Notes: generated by a model not told the origin, from the letters alone. Counted from the first letter of the stretch, positions 1-8,069 are shown. The stretch: 36,803 nt of DNA from Tidjanibacter sp. (GCA_017503805.1 JAFVSJ010000003.1:1-36803); one strand, 5' to 3'. Translations and numbers: made by a program.

Positions 1-276
1 CACCGGTTACGGCTTTCTCACGAAAGCCAAGCATTTACATTCCCCCTAAATCCCCCGTTAATCCGCTTTCAGCGTCTTTTCCTCCTCCTTGCAGGGCAGA
101 GTCAAAGTAAAAACTTTGACTCTGCTCCTGCTTCGTTCGTCGGTTGGAAAAGGGGGACTTGGTCGAAGAGCAGGCGCTCTTCGATAAATGGTTGCAAAGT
201 GTGGTTGTGGGTGATTAGAACATACCCCTCCGCCCTAAAGGGCACCTCCCCTGACTCAGGGGAGGATGTTTTTTTA
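1..276. repeat. Composite multi-hairpin intergenic repeat, copy 1
   Basis: This is a non-coding stretch and a near-copy of 4459-4656. It reads as a string of short hairpins: GGCTTTC/GAAAGCC at the left, a C5/G5 arm pair split by an 87-nt insert (57-143), GAAGAGC/GCTCTTC near 165-182, GCCCT/AGGGC at 232-243, and CCTCCCCT/AGGGGAGG at 245-265. The last hairpin is followed by seven T (269-275), so it would work as a plus-strand terminator. The copy may extend left of the window. Pairing is kept between copies although the sequence of the 232-243 stem differs. Confidence 0.75.
57..143. repeat. 87-nt insert inside composite repeat copy 1, with a perfect 13-bp hairpin
   Basis: Compared with the second copy, where the C5 arm runs straight into TTTGG, this copy carries 87 extra nucleotides between the C5 and G5 arms. 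The insert contains a perfect 13-bp stem, GCAGAGTCAAAGT at 96-108 with its complement at 113-125, around an AAAA loop. It has no coding potential. It may be a smaller nested element or a lineage-specific expansion of this hairpin. Confidence 0.6.
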
Positions 277-277
277 T

Positions 278-436
278 GGTGCGAAATTTAACCGCTCCAA
301 CTGAAACAAAAAAGCGTGTTTTGCGGAGGAAATTTTGTGCCAACAAGAAAGGGCAAGTCCGCAGCTTACTGAACGTAAATGAGGAACTTGCCCGTCGTAG
401 GTGGTGCAAAATTTACCCGCAAGGCACGTTTTTTTA
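278..436. repeat. Covarying palindromic element, cluster 1 (one unit)
   Basis: This is one unit of a family also seen at 4743-5017 and 23341-23752. The outer arm AAAAAAGCGTG (308-318), followed by TTTTGCGG and AAATTTTG, pairs with the right arm at about 406-435 (CAAAATTTACCCGC, then GGCACGTTTTTTT). The inner stem is GGGCAAGT (351-358) with ACTTGCCC (386-393). The right-end T-run contains the frr stop codon (TAA on the minus strand, 434-436). A fragment of another unit's right arm (about 278-296) precedes it. On the minus strand the unit ends in a hairpin plus T6, so it would terminate frr transcripts. Confidence 0.8.
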
Positions 437-997
437 TACGGTCATAATCTCCTTCTCCTTGGCCGCTACCAACTCGTCGAGCTTCTTGGTGTAACGGTCA
501 ATGAGCTTCTGGGCACTACCCTCGCCATCCTTGGCTACATCCTCGGGCATACCATCTTTCTGCGCCTTCTTGAAGGCCTCAACAGCATCGCGACGCGCAT
601 TGCGCAAGCTCACCTTGCCGGTCTCGGCATAGCTGCGCACCTGCTTCACAAGCTCCTTACGGCGCTCCTCGGTGAGGGCAGGAATGGTCAGACGGATGTG
701 CTCACCGTTGTTGGAGGGGGTGAGGCCGATATTGCTCACGAGAATAGCCTTCTCAATGGGGGCAATCATATTCCTGTCCCAAGGCTGAATAAGGATGGTC
801 TTGGCATCGGGTACGGTGACGCTGGAAACCTGTTCAATGGGGGTGGCAGCGCCGTAGTACTCTACCATAATGCCGCGCAAAACGTGCTGGCTGGCTTTAC
901 CTGCACGCACACCCAGCAGGGCCTCTTCGAGGTGGTGGATAGCCTTGGTCATCTTCTCCTCGGCCATCTCGAGAATCAATAAACTGTCGTCGTTCAT
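434..997 (-). CDS. frr: Ribosome recycling factor
   Basis: This 187-residue protein (family usual about 185) splits post-termination 70S ribosomes together with EF-G in the cytoplasm. The family signature appears in order: the L-x-G-V-R-A-G-K-A segment near residues 27-35, [26 protein letters not shown], and the C-terminal helical stretch [11 protein letters not shown] with KEKEIM at the very end. The ATG at 997 gives the expected N terminus. It is the last gene of a pyrH, thioredoxin, frr series; pyrH-frr adjacency is common in bacteria, though here another gene lies between them. Its stop codon sits in the T-run of a palindromic repeat, which probably acts as its terminator. Confidence 0.97.
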   Translation of the reverse strand: MNDDSLLILEMAEEKMTKAIHHLEEALLGVRAGKASQHVLRGIMVEYYGAATPIEQVSSVTVPDAKTILIQPWDRNMIAPIEKAILVSNIGLTPSNNGEHIRLTIPALTEERRKELVKQVRSYAETGKVSLRNARRDAVEAFKKAQKDGMPEDVAKDGEGSAQKLIDRYTKKLDELVAAKEKEIMTV

Positions 998-1027
998 AGT
1001 CTTGGTTATAATTGGTTTGCGTTTATA

Positions 1028-1603
1028 TTATTGTCTTTCTGTCTCTTTGAGTGGGCCCGACTCGGCATCGCCTGCGCTCGATTCGTTGAGCAGCGACCCA
1101 ATCGCTGCCACAAGTGCCGAGAGCGACTTACTCGAGTAGCTGCTGCTGTGGTAGCGAACAATGCCCCGACTATCTATGAGGATGTTGCGGGGTATCTCCT
1201 GCTCGGCAAAGAGCGAATAGAGTTCCCTCTCGGGGTCGGCTGCGGAGCGAAAATTGTATCCCTTCTTGGTCATCCACGCCTCGACTGTGGCACTATTCTC
1301 TTCACGCGCAACGGGGAGGAAGAGAAACTGTGGGTTGTCGAGGAGGGCAGCAAACTCTTCGGAGCGGTGAAGCCACTTGAACTCCTTACGGCAGGAGGGG
1401 CACCAACTTGCCCAGAGGGTGAGGAGCACCACGCGGCCCTGCAGGTCGGCTGATGAGATGGTGGTACCATCGGTCATCGTGGCCTCAAACTGCGGCACCC
1501 TATCTCCCACACCAACCTTTGCCCACGGGTCTTCGGGTGTCTGCCCAAAGAGAGTGATGGTGGCAAGCAGAGAGGCCACAAGGGTGGCAAGGAGCGCTCT
1601 CAT
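1028..1603 (-). CDS. TlpA-like periplasmic thioredoxin-fold protein
   Basis: This 191-residue protein starts with a signal peptide (residues 1 to about 20, ending LFGQ), so it is probably exported. A thioredoxin/AhpC-TSA fold follows, with the active site W-A-S-W-C-P-S-C (Cys68 and Cys71) and the expected cis-proline region E-I-P-R-N near the C-terminal third, then ILIDSRGIV. Family members act as thiol-disulfide reductases in the periplasm; the substrate cannot be told from sequence. It starts 2 nt after the pyrH stop and ends 30 nt before frr, so it is probably co-transcribed with both. The low-complexity polar tail (SSAGDAESGPLKETERQ) is not part of the fold. Confidence 0.87.
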   Translation of the reverse strand: MRALLATLVASLLATITLFGQTPEDPWAKVGVGDRVPQFEATMTDGTTISSADLQGRVVLLTLWASWCPSCRKEFKWLHRSEEFAALLDNPQFLFLPVAREENSATVEAWMTKKGYNFRSAADPERELYSLFAEQEIPRNILIDSRGIVRYHSSSYSSKSLSALVAAIGSLLNESSAGDAESGPLKETERQ

Positions 1604-1605
1604 TG

Positions 1606-2313
1606 TTAGTTGTGCACGAGGGTACCGTTATTCTCACCTGCAAGTACTCGCGCAAGGTTGCCCTCGGTATCCATATCGAAGACGATGATGGGGAGGTTGT
1701 TCTCCTTGCAGAGGGTGAATGCAGTGAGATCCATAATCTTGAGTCCTCGGCTATAAACCTCGTCGAAGGTGATATCCTCAAACTTGGTTGCGGTGGGGTC
1801 CTTCTCGGGGTCGGCGGTGTAGATACCGTCTACTCGGGTACCCTTGAGAAGCACTTCGGCCTCAATCTCGATGCCGCGCAGTGCCGAGGCGCTATCGGTG
1901 GAGAAGTAGGGGTTGGAGGTGCCGCCGCCGATGATGACCACATATCCGGCCTCGAGGTATTCGAGCGCTTTGGCCTTGGAGAAATACTCTCCGATGGGCT
2001 CCATACGGATGGAGGTGAGCACCTTGGTGGGTACACCGATGCTCTCGAGGTGGCTGTGTAGTGCGAGTGAGTTGATGATGGTTGCGAGCATACCCATCTG
2101 GTCGCCCTTGACACGGTCGAAACCGCGGCCCACACCTTGGAGTCCGCGGAAGATGTTGCCGCCACCGATGACAATGCCAATCTGCACACCGCTCTCCACG
2201 GCGCTCTTAATCTGCTGTGCGTAGCTGTCGAGCACCTCGGTGGAGAGGCCGCGCTGGCTCTCACCTGCAAGCGACTCACCGCTGAGTTTGAGTAGGATAC
2301 GTTTGTATTTCAT
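1606..2313 (-). CDS. pyrH: Uridylate kinase (UMP kinase)
   Basis: This 235-residue bacterial UMP kinase of the amino-acid-kinase fold phosphorylates UMP to UDP with ATP in pyrimidine nucleotide synthesis. The nucleotide-binding KLSGE is at residues 9-13, GGGN at 50-53 with Arg56, and GDQMGMLAT near residue 70. The segment GGGTSNPYFSTDSA contacts UMP and is usually GTGNPFFTTD. TADPEKDP also matches the family. Length and start match the family. It heads a minus-strand operon with the thioredoxin gene and frr. It is divergent from dxs, with a leader that contains a short palindrome at 2343-2359. Confidence 0.97.
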   Translation of the reverse strand: MKYKRILLKLSGESLAGESQRGLSTEVLDSYAQQIKSAVESGVQIGIVIGGGNIFRGLQGVGRGFDRVKGDQMGMLATIINSLALHSHLESIGVPTKVLTSIRMEPIGEYFSKAKALEYLEAGYVVIIGGGTSNPYFSTDSASALRGIEIEAEVLLKGTRVDGIYTADPEKDPTATKFEDITFDEVYSRGLKIMDLTAFTLCKENNLPIIVFDMDTEGNLARVLAGENNGTLVHN

Positions 2314-2342
2314 AGGTTTATCCTTTTGAATGTCGTGTTTGG

Positions 2343-2359
2343 CCCTCGCAGTGCGAGGG
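2343..2359 (-). other. Short palindrome in the pyrH leader
   Basis: CCCTCGC (2343-2349) pairs with GCGAGGG (2353-2359) around a three-base loop. It lies about 30 nt upstream of the pyrH start, inside the predicted leader. It could be an RNA hairpin or a protein-binding palindrome; no T-run follows it. Confidence 0.45.
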
Positions 2360-2370
2360 TATATCGGTTA

Positions 2371-2378
2371 CGAAGATA
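2371..2378 (-). promoter_or_regulatory. Candidate pyrH operon -7 box
   Basis: On the minus strand this reads TATCTTCG, 7 of 8 matches to the Bacteroidetes -7 box TAnnTTTG, about 58 nt upstream of the pyrH ATG. No TTTG is found at the usual -33 spacing. Confidence 0.45.
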
Positions 2379-2420
2379 CAATTTTTTTGCGGATTTTCCA
2401 CGCCTTACGCAAATTCTTGG

Positions 2421-2428
2421 TATATTTG
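2421..2428 (+). promoter_or_regulatory. Candidate dxs promoter (-7 box TATATTTG)
   Basis: TATATTTG matches the Bacteroidetes -7 consensus exactly and lies 17 nt before the chosen dxs ATG. A second perfect match, TACCTTTG, lies at 2432-2439, too close to the ATG to leave a leader. No clear TTTG lies at the -33 position. Confidence 0.6.
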
Positions 2429-2445
2429 CCCTACCTTTGGAGAAG

Positions 2446-4317
2446 ATGAAAGAGAAAAACAGCACATACGACCTGCTCAACAAGGTAAATTCACCCGCAG
2501 AGCTCAAGCAACTCGACGTGGCTCAACTGCCCCAATATTGCGCCGAGCTGCGACGCTATATCGTGGAGTGCTGTGCCGTAAACCCCGGACACCTCTCCTC
2601 AAGCCTCGGTGCGGTGGAGATAACCGTGGCACTCCACTACGTATTCGACTTCCCCGAGGATCGCATCGTCTGGGATGTGGGTCATCAAGCCTATGCACAC
2701 AAAATCATCACCGGCCGCCGAGAGGCATTCGCCTCGCAACGCAAATCGGGAGGCATAGCCGGATTCCCCAAGATTGAGGAGGGCGACTCCTTCGGTGCAG
2801 GCCACTCATCGGTATCTATCTCGGCAGCCTACGGACTTGCCGAAGCTGCAGCCATCAAGGGCGAAAAAAGGAGTGTTGTGGCCATCATAGGCGACGGCGC
2901 AATGACAGGAGGTCTCGCCTTCGAGGGACTCAACAATGCGGGCGCTTCCAATGCCGACCTGCTCGTCATCCTCAACGACAACCGACAGAGCATCGACACC
3001 AACGTGGGAGCCCTGCGCAAGCACCTGCTACGCATAACCTCCTCGCGCAAGTACAACGCAATGAAACGCCGCATCTGGGGCCAGCTCAAAGTGGTACCCC
3101 GTCTGCGCCGACTCCTGCAACACACCACCCACACCATAAAGCGAGGTCTCCTGCGCCAGAGCAACCTCTTCGAGAGTATGAACTTCCGCTACTTCGGCCC
3201 CACCGACGGACACGATGTAGCCACGCTCGTGCGCACCCTCGCAGCACTGAAGAATATCGAGGGGCCCAAGCTCCTCCACGCAATGACCATCAAGGGCAAA
3301 GGCTATGAGCCCGCCGAGAAGGGCGACCCGGCAGTATGGCACTCGCCCGGTCGTTTCAACCCCACCACAGGTGAGCGCGAGCCCTCGGGTGCAGGCCCCG
3401 CCAAGTATCAGTATGTCTTTGGCCGCGCTCTGCTCGAACTCGCCGAGCAGGATAGCCGCATAGTAGGTGTTACGGCTGCAATGGCTACGGGTACCTCTAT
3501 GAACATACTCCAGAACGCCCTGCCCGAGAGGTGTTTCGATGTGGGCATAGCCGAGGGACACGCCGTGACCTTCGCCGCAGGCCTCGCCGCAGGAGGACTC
3601 ATCCCCTTCTGCGCCATCTACTCGTCGTTTATGCAGCGTGCCTACGACAACCTCATCCACGATGTGGCACTCCAAGGACTCCACGTGGTCTTCTGCCTCG
3701 ACCGAGCCGGCCTCGTGGGAGAAGACGGAGCCACGCACCACGGTGAGTTCGACATAGCCTACCTGCGTCCCATCCCCGGACTCCGCATAGCGGCCCCTCG
3801 TAATGAGCAGGAGCTGCGCAACCTTATGTACACCGCCTACAAGGGCGAAGGCCCCTTCGCCATCCGCTATCCACGCGGCAGAGCTGCAGGTGCGCCCGAA
3901 GGCCCGATGGTGGCACTACCCATTGGCAAGGCCGAAGTGCTGCGTGAGGGCAAGGATGTTGCACTCTTCACCCTCGGTCATACTGCACTCGCAGGTGGTC
4001 AGGCGGCCGAAGAGGCTGCCACAAAGGGTGTGTCGGTCTGCCACATAGACTTGCGCTGGGCCAAACCACTCGACGAGGAGATGTTGAGATGGGTTGCCGA
4101 GAGGTTTGAGAGGATTGTGACTGTGGAGGATGGCGTTGTAGATGGCGGCGTTGGCAGTGCCGTTGTAGAGTGGATGTCTGACCACCACTATAGCCCCCGC
4201 ATCACCCGCCTCGGCATCGACGATGAGTTCGTTGAGCACGCCTCTGTGGGCGAACTCCAACACCTCTGCGGCTACGACAAGGAGGGCATCCTCGCAGCCC
4301 TGCTGGCAGAGAGATAA
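2446..4317 (+). CDS. dxs: 1-deoxy-D-xylulose-5-phosphate synthase
   Basis: This 623-residue, thiamine-diphosphate-dependent enzyme condenses pyruvate with glyceraldehyde 3-phosphate. It is the first step of the MEP isoprenoid pathway and also supplies thiamine and pyridoxal synthesis. The N-terminal domain has the conserved His80 (DVGHQAYAHK), His120 (GAGHSS) and the cofactor motif GDGAMTGG (149-156) ending in NDN (177-179). The transketolase-like middle domain carries FDVGIAEGHAVTFAAGLA, and a C-terminal domain follows. I chose the ATG at 2446 because the reading frame further upstream is not family-like and crosses the predicted promoter. A hairpin terminator follows. Confidence 0.97.
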   Translation: MKEKNSTYDLLNKVNSPAELKQLDVAQLPQYCAELRRYIVECCAVNPGHLSSSLGAVEITVALHYVFDFPEDRIVWDVGHQAYAHKIITGRREAFASQRKSGGIAGFPKIEEGDSFGAGHSSVSISAAYGLAEAAAIKGEKRSVVAIIGDGAMTGGLAFEGLNNAGASNADLLVILNDNRQSIDTNVGALRKHLLRITSSRKYNAMKRRIWGQLKVVPRLRRLLQHTTHTIKRGLLRQSNLFESMNFRYFGPTDGHDVATLVRTLAALKNIEGPKLLHAMTIKGKGYEPAEKGDPAVWHSPGRFNPTTGEREPSGAGPAKYQYVFGRALLELAEQDSRIVGVTAAMATGTSMNILQNALPERCFDVGIAEGHAVTFAAGLAAGGLIPFCAIYSSFMQRAYDNLIHDVALQGLHVVFCLDRAGLVGEDGATHHGEFDIAYLRPIPGLRIAAPRNEQELRNLMYTAYKGEGPFAIRYPRGRAAGAPEGPMVALPIGKAEVLREGKDVALFTLGHTALAGGQAAEEAATKGVSVCHIDLRWAKPLDEEMLRWVAERFERIVTVEDGVVDGGVGSAVVEWMSDHHYSPRITRLGIDDEFVEHASVGELQHLCGYDKEGILAALLAER

Positions 4318-4339
4318 TTTGGAATAAATATAAAGGAGT

Positions 4340-4375
4340 ATCGGGTGGCCTTTGAGGGTCACCTGATATGTTTTA
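4340..4375 (+). terminator. dxs terminator
   Basis: ATCGGGTGGCC (4340-4350) pairs with GGTCACCTGAT (4356-4366) over 11 bp, with two G-T wobbles. ATGTTTTA follows, 22 nt after the dxs stop. Confidence 0.7.
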
Positions 4376-4458
4376 TCGGGAGGTGGATGCGATAGCAGAC
4401 GGTGGGGTGTGTTGGGGGGATGCGCTTATCCATCATTACCTTATCACAGCCTTGACAG
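4376..4458. other. Short unassigned intergenic stretch
   Basis: This lies between the dxs terminator and the second composite repeat. No gene, promoter box or clear structure was seen. Confidence 0.5.
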
Positions 4459-4656
4459 ACCCCTCCGCCCTTCGGGCACCGGTTACGGCTTTCTCGCGAA
4501 AGCCAAATATTTACATTCCCCTTAAATCCCCCTTTGGAAAAGGGGGACTTGGTCGAAGAGCAAACGCTCTTCGATAGGTGGTTGCAAAGTGTGGTTGGGC
4601 TTGATTAGGACATACCCCTCCGTCGCACAGCGACACCTCCCCTAACTCAGGGGAGG
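4459..4656. repeat. Composite multi-hairpin intergenic repeat, copy 2
   Basis: This is a near-copy of 1-265 without the 87-nt insert. The consecutive hairpins are GCCC/GGGC, GGCTTTC/GAAAGCC, CCCCCTTT/AAAGGGGG, GAAGAGC/GCTCTTC, GTCGC/GCGAC (4622-4634) and CCTCCCCT/AGGGGAGG (4636-4656). The GTCGC/GCGAC stem replaces GCCCT/AGGGC of copy 1 but still pairs. Nothing in it looks coding. Confidence 0.75.
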
Positions 4657-4687
4657 ATGATTATCATAAAGCCCTACTCAAAAAAGT

Positions 4688-4736
4688 CCTCCCCTAAGTT
4701 AGGGGAGGTGGCCGAAGGTCGGAAGGGTGTGTCAAA
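4688..4736. repeat. Inverted partial copy of the composite repeat's last module
   Basis: CCTCCCCT/AGGGGAGG (4688-4708) is followed by GTGGCCGAAGGTCGGAAGGG. Read on the minus strand, this is the same module as the right end of 4459-4656 (CCCTTCCG, a small stem, CACCTCCCCT). The two modules therefore face each other about 30 nt apart. Confidence 0.65.
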
Positions 4737-4742
4737 AAATCA

Positions 4743-5017
4743 CCCGCTCCAACTGAAACAAAAAAGCGTGGTTTGCGGAGGAAATTTCGCGATAAACAAA
4801 GTAGCCGGCCCGCAGTTTGCTGACGCAAATGAGAAGCCGGCTTATCGCAGTGCAACGCAGAAATCACCACACCGCTTTGGGGGAAAGCAAAAAAGCGTGA
4901 GTTGCGGAGGAAATTTCGCGATAAACAAAGTAGCCGGCCCGCAGTTTGCTGACGCAAATGAGGAGCCGGCTATCTGATGGGCAGCGCGAAATTTACCCGC
5001 AAGGCACGCTTTTTTTA
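4743..5017. repeat. Covarying palindromic element, cluster 2 (two units)
   Basis: Unit 1 runs from about 4743 to 4870 and unit 2 from about 4883 to 5017. Both have the GC-rich inner stem AGCCGGC/GCCGGCT around TTTGC-TGAC-GCAAA. Unit 2 is complete: its left arm AAAAAAGCGTG... AAATTTCGCG pairs with GCGCGAAATTT... GGCACGCTTTTTT at the right. Unit 1 lacks the matching right arm. The right-end T-run contains the dut stop codon (5015-5017). Together with the composite repeats this fills the 697-nt dxs-dut gap, where dxs and dut converge. Confidence 0.8.
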
Positions 5018-5446
5018 TTTGCCAGTACTACCAAACCCTCCCTCCCCTCGGGAAGTGTCACTCAAAACAGTGGCAGACTCCCACTCTACCTGAGAGTGCT
5101 GAGCCACAACAAGTTGAGCAATGCGCTCACCATCGTTGATGGTGAACTCCTCCGACGAAAGGTTGGCAAGAATAACCTTCACCTCGCCACGATAGTCGGC
5201 ATCTATCGTGCCGGGAGCATTGAGCACCGTAAGTCCATATTTGGCCGCAAGACCACTGCGAGGACGTACCTGCATCTCATAGCCGGCAGGAAGCTCCACA
5301 AAAAGGCCGGTGGGAATGAGCGCACGCGCAAGAGGGCGCAAAACTACAGGCTCGTCGAGGTTGGCTCGCACATCCATACCCGCCGACAGAGGGGTCTCAT
5401 AGCGGGGCAGATCGTGGTGGGATTTGTTTATTACTTTGACTTTCAT
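5015..5446 (-). CDS. dut: Deoxyuridine 5'-triphosphate nucleotidohydrolase (dUTPase)
   Basis: This 143-residue trimeric dUTPase hydrolyses dUTP to dUMP and pyrophosphate. It keeps uracil out of DNA and supplies dUMP for dTMP synthesis. All five family motifs are visible: AGMD (22-25), PRSGLA (62-67), [10 protein letters not shown] (79-88), GERIAQ (106-111) and the C-terminal [10 protein letters not shown] (133-142). Length and start are typical. It lies 44 nt downstream of the flippase gene and is probably the last gene of an rlmN-flippase-dut transcript. Its stop codon overlaps the T-run of the cluster 2 palindromic element. Confidence 0.97.
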   Translation of the reverse strand: MKVKVINKSHHDLPRYETPLSAGMDVRANLDEPVVLRPLARALIPTGLFVELPAGYEMQVRPRSGLAAKYGLTVLNAPGTIDADYRGEVKVILANLSSEEFTINDGERIAQLVVAQHSQVEWESATVLSDTSRGEGGFGSTGK

Positions 5447-5490
5447 AGCGATTTATCTGTTTAATTATAGGTTAGTTACATTGGAGGTTT

Positions 5491-6960
5491 TTATTTGCCG
5501 CGGCGCAAGATGGAGCGCAGCAGTCCTGCCACGTTAATGCGTTCGACGCGGATGGCCACTACCACAAAGAGTGCAACCATAACCGCATTGAGTCCATAGT
5601 GTGCCACGGCAGGCAGCTGGGCCGTAAGCAGCGACAGCCCCCAAAGTAGTGCCGCCACACCAACGTAGGCAAAGATGCGACGCAGGGGGTAGGGTGTGGG
5701 GTAGTGTTTCTGCATCAGTCGGTAGCTGACCACCACCATTGCCGCCTCGCAGATGAGGCGTGCGAGAGCCGCACCTGCATAGCCGAGCGAAGGAACCAGC
5801 AGGATGTTGAAAACAATCGTAAAGATGAGTCCTACACCCGTAATGCGTATTGCGAAGCGTGTGGCCCCCGTCTGCTTATACCAGAACGAGAGGTTGAGCA
5901 CCACGCCACTGAGCGCATTGCCCACAAGCACCACAGGAAGAATATAGATACCCTCCCTGAAAGCAGGGCCCACGATGAGGGCAAAAAGGTCGGCAAAGAG
6001 GGTGATAACCAAGAAGATGGCCAAGCTGACGATGACAAAATATTTCATCACCTCGGCGTTGGCATTCTTGAACTCGTCGCGCTTAAATTCGGCCAGGAAA
6101 TAGGGCTCGGCTGCGAGTCGATACATCTGCGTGAAGAGCATCATCACCACACCGATTTTGACCACCGCACCGTAGATGCCGAGCTGCGCAAGGCTCTCCC
6201 CGGCAGGAAGCAGAAACTTAATCATCTGGCGGTCGATGAACTCGTTGGCTGTACCGGCAATGCCACTAATGAGCAGCGGCAGCGAGTAGAGGAAGATGGT
6301 GCGCAGAAGCTTGCGGTCGGCCACCACCCTACCCTTGCGACAGCTCACAACAAGCAGCACAAACGTGATGGCACTCGCAACCAAGTTGGCCACAAATGCG
6401 TAGCCCGGGTCGGTGGGGGTGGCAAAGAGCTGAAGCCCTGCAGGTTGGGCCGTATAGAACAAGAGGCAGAGTCCGATGTTGACAATCACCGAGAGGAGTC
6501 GGATGGCCACGTAGCGTAGCGCACGTCCCTCCTGTCGCAGTCGGGCAAAGGGTATGGCACCTGCAACATCGAGGAATATAATCAGAGCTGTGATGGTAAC
6601 ATAGGGGGTGTCGGCATAGCCAAGTGCGGCCGAGATGGGGCTCTCGAAGAGCAACACCACACCCAAGAAGAGCGAGGCCGCAACAAGCACAGCCCCCCAA
6701 GTGGTGCCATAGACCTTGCTGCGCTCCTCATCGGAGCCGGCTCGGGCCGCAAAACGGAAGTAACCACTCTCCATACCGAGTGTGAGCACCACGAGAGCAA
6801 ATGGTATGAGGGCGTAGATGTCGGTGATGATGCCATACTCGGCAGGCGACATTATGCGCGTATAGTAGGGTACGAGCAGGTAGTTGAGCAGACGTGCCAC
6901 GACGCTGCTGATGCCGTAGATGGCCACCTGACCTGCAAGTTTTGTAAGATTGGCAGACAT
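5491..6960 (-). CDS. Polysaccharide (lipid-linked oligosaccharide) flippase, Wzx/MATE-like
   Basis: This 489-residue integral membrane protein has about 12-14 hydrophobic segments spread over its length. The N terminus (KLAGQVAIYGISSVVARLLNYLLVPYYTRIMSPAEYG) is characteristic of the polysaccharide biosynthesis/oligosaccharide flippase group of the MOP superfamily. Such proteins move lipid-linked sugars or related precursors across the inner membrane; the substrate here is unknown. The polar IRVERINVAGLLRSILRRGK tail is cytoplasmic by the positive-inside rule. No glycosyltransferase genes flank it, so it is not in a classical polysaccharide locus. It sits between rlmN and dut on the same strand. 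Confidence 0.85.
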   Translation of the reverse strand: MSANLTKLAGQVAIYGISSVVARLLNYLLVPYYTRIMSPAEYGIITDIYALIPFALVVLTLGMESGYFRFAARAGSDEERSKVYGTTWGAVLVAASLFLGVVLLFESPISAALGYADTPYVTITALIIFLDVAGAIPFARLRQEGRALRYVAIRLLSVIVNIGLCLLFYTAQPAGLQLFATPTDPGYAFVANLVASAITFVLLVVSCRKGRVVADRKLLRTIFLYSLPLLISGIAGTANEFIDRQMIKFLLPAGESLAQLGIYGAVVKIGVVMMLFTQMYRLAAEPYFLAEFKRDEFKNANAEVMKYFVIVSLAIFLVITLFADLFALIVGPAFREGIYILPVVLVGNALSGVVLNLSFWYKQTGATRFAIRITGVGLIFTIVFNILLVPSLGYAGAALARLICEAAMVVVSYRLMQKHYPTPYPLRRIFAYVGVAALLWGLSLLTAQLPAVAHYGLNAVMVALFVVVAIRVERINVAGLLRSILRRGK

Positions 6961-7048
6961 AGACTATCTCTCTGTGGGTTTAGTGTGGTTTTCGGGACGG
7001 AATACATTGGGCTCCAGACCTTCGGCACCCAAAGTCTTATCCACCCTG

Positions 7049-8065
7049 TTATTTGCGACCCGCCTCTCCCGAGAGCAAGCCGCAGGCAGCCTTGATATCC
7101 TCGCCCCTCGAGGCTCGGATGGTGGTCATAATGCCCTTCTTGGTGAGGGTATCGCGGAAGCGTATCATCTTCTCTCCATCGGGGCTTACATAGGGCGAAT
7201 CGGGAATGGCGTGGAAGCGGATGAGGTTGATGCGGCATTTGAGTCCGTCGAGCAGGCGACAGAGCTCCTTGATATGTTCGGGGGAGTCGTTCATATCCTT
7301 GAGCACGATGTACTCGAAGCTCACCCTGCGCTGGTGGGAGAAGTCATACTCCTTGAGCAGAGCCACCACATCCTTGATGGGGAAGGCCCTCTCGACGGGC
7401 ATAATCTCCTTGCGCTGCTCACCGAAGGGGTTGTGGAGCGAGACAGCCAAGTGTACCTGCGACTCCTCGAGGAAACGTCGGAGCGAGGGGATGACTCCCA
7501 CGGTGGAGAGTGTGATGCGTGTGGGACTCCAACCGAAACCCCACGTCGAGGTCATCACCTCGAGGGCACGCATAACATTGTCGGGGTTGTCGAGCGGTTC
7601 GCCCATACCCATAAGTACTACGTTTGTGATCTGTTCGCGCTCGGGTAGGGAGCATATTTGGTTGAGAATCTCGGCCACAGAGAGGTCGCCGTGGTAACCC
7701 CCACGCCCCGTGAAACAGAACTTGCAACCCATCTTGCAACCCGCCTGTGAGGAGATGCAGATGGTGGCACGGTCGCCATCGGGGATGTAGGCGCACTCAA
7801 CGCGCTGACCACCTGCCACGACAAAGATATACTTCTTGGTGCCGTCGGTGCTTTCGGCCACGCTTATGGGTGCGGAGAGTCCTATTTCGTAGCGTTCTGA
7901 AAGTGCTTTGCGCCCTGCGAGAGAGATGTTGGTCATCTGGTCGAATGAGGTGGCTCCACGCTTGTAGATCCACTCTGCCAACTGCGTAGCGGCAAAGGGC
8001 TTGAGCCCCACCTCTTGTGCCACGAGCTTCAGCTCGGCGATATTCTTACCTAATAATTGCTCCAT
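7049..8065 (-). CDS. rlmN: Dual-specificity 23S rRNA/tRNA adenine-C2 methyltransferase RlmN
   Basis: This 338-residue radical SAM enzyme methylates C2 of an adenine in 23S rRNA and of A37 in some tRNAs. The cluster motif C-x3-C-x2-C is at Cys110, Cys114 and Cys117 (GCKMGCKFCFTGR). The C-terminal catalytic Cys328 is in AACGLLSGE. GMGEPLDN and STVGVIP are also family motifs. I chose the ATG at 8065. A GTG 15 nt upstream is in frame but lies inside a perfect -7 promoter box (8070-8077), so it cannot be transcribed from that promoter. The message would then be almost leaderless. Confidence 0.95.
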   Translation of the reverse strand: MEQLLGKNIAELKLVAQEVGLKPFAATQLAEWIYKRGATSFDQMTNISLAGRKALSERYEIGLSAPISVAESTDGTKKYIFVVAGGQRVECAYIPDGDRATICISSQAGCKMGCKFCFTGRGGYHGDLSVAEILNQICSLPEREQITNVVLMGMGEPLDNPDNVMRALEVMTSTWGFGWSPTRITLSTVGVIPSLRRFLEESQVHLAVSLHNPFGEQRKEIMPVERAFPIKDVVALLKEYDFSHQRRVSFEYIVLKDMNDSPEHIKELCRLLDGLKCRINLIRFHAIPDSPYVSPDGEKMIRFRDTLTKKGIMTTIRASRGEDIKAACGLLSGEAGRK

Positions 8066-8069
8066 AGGG

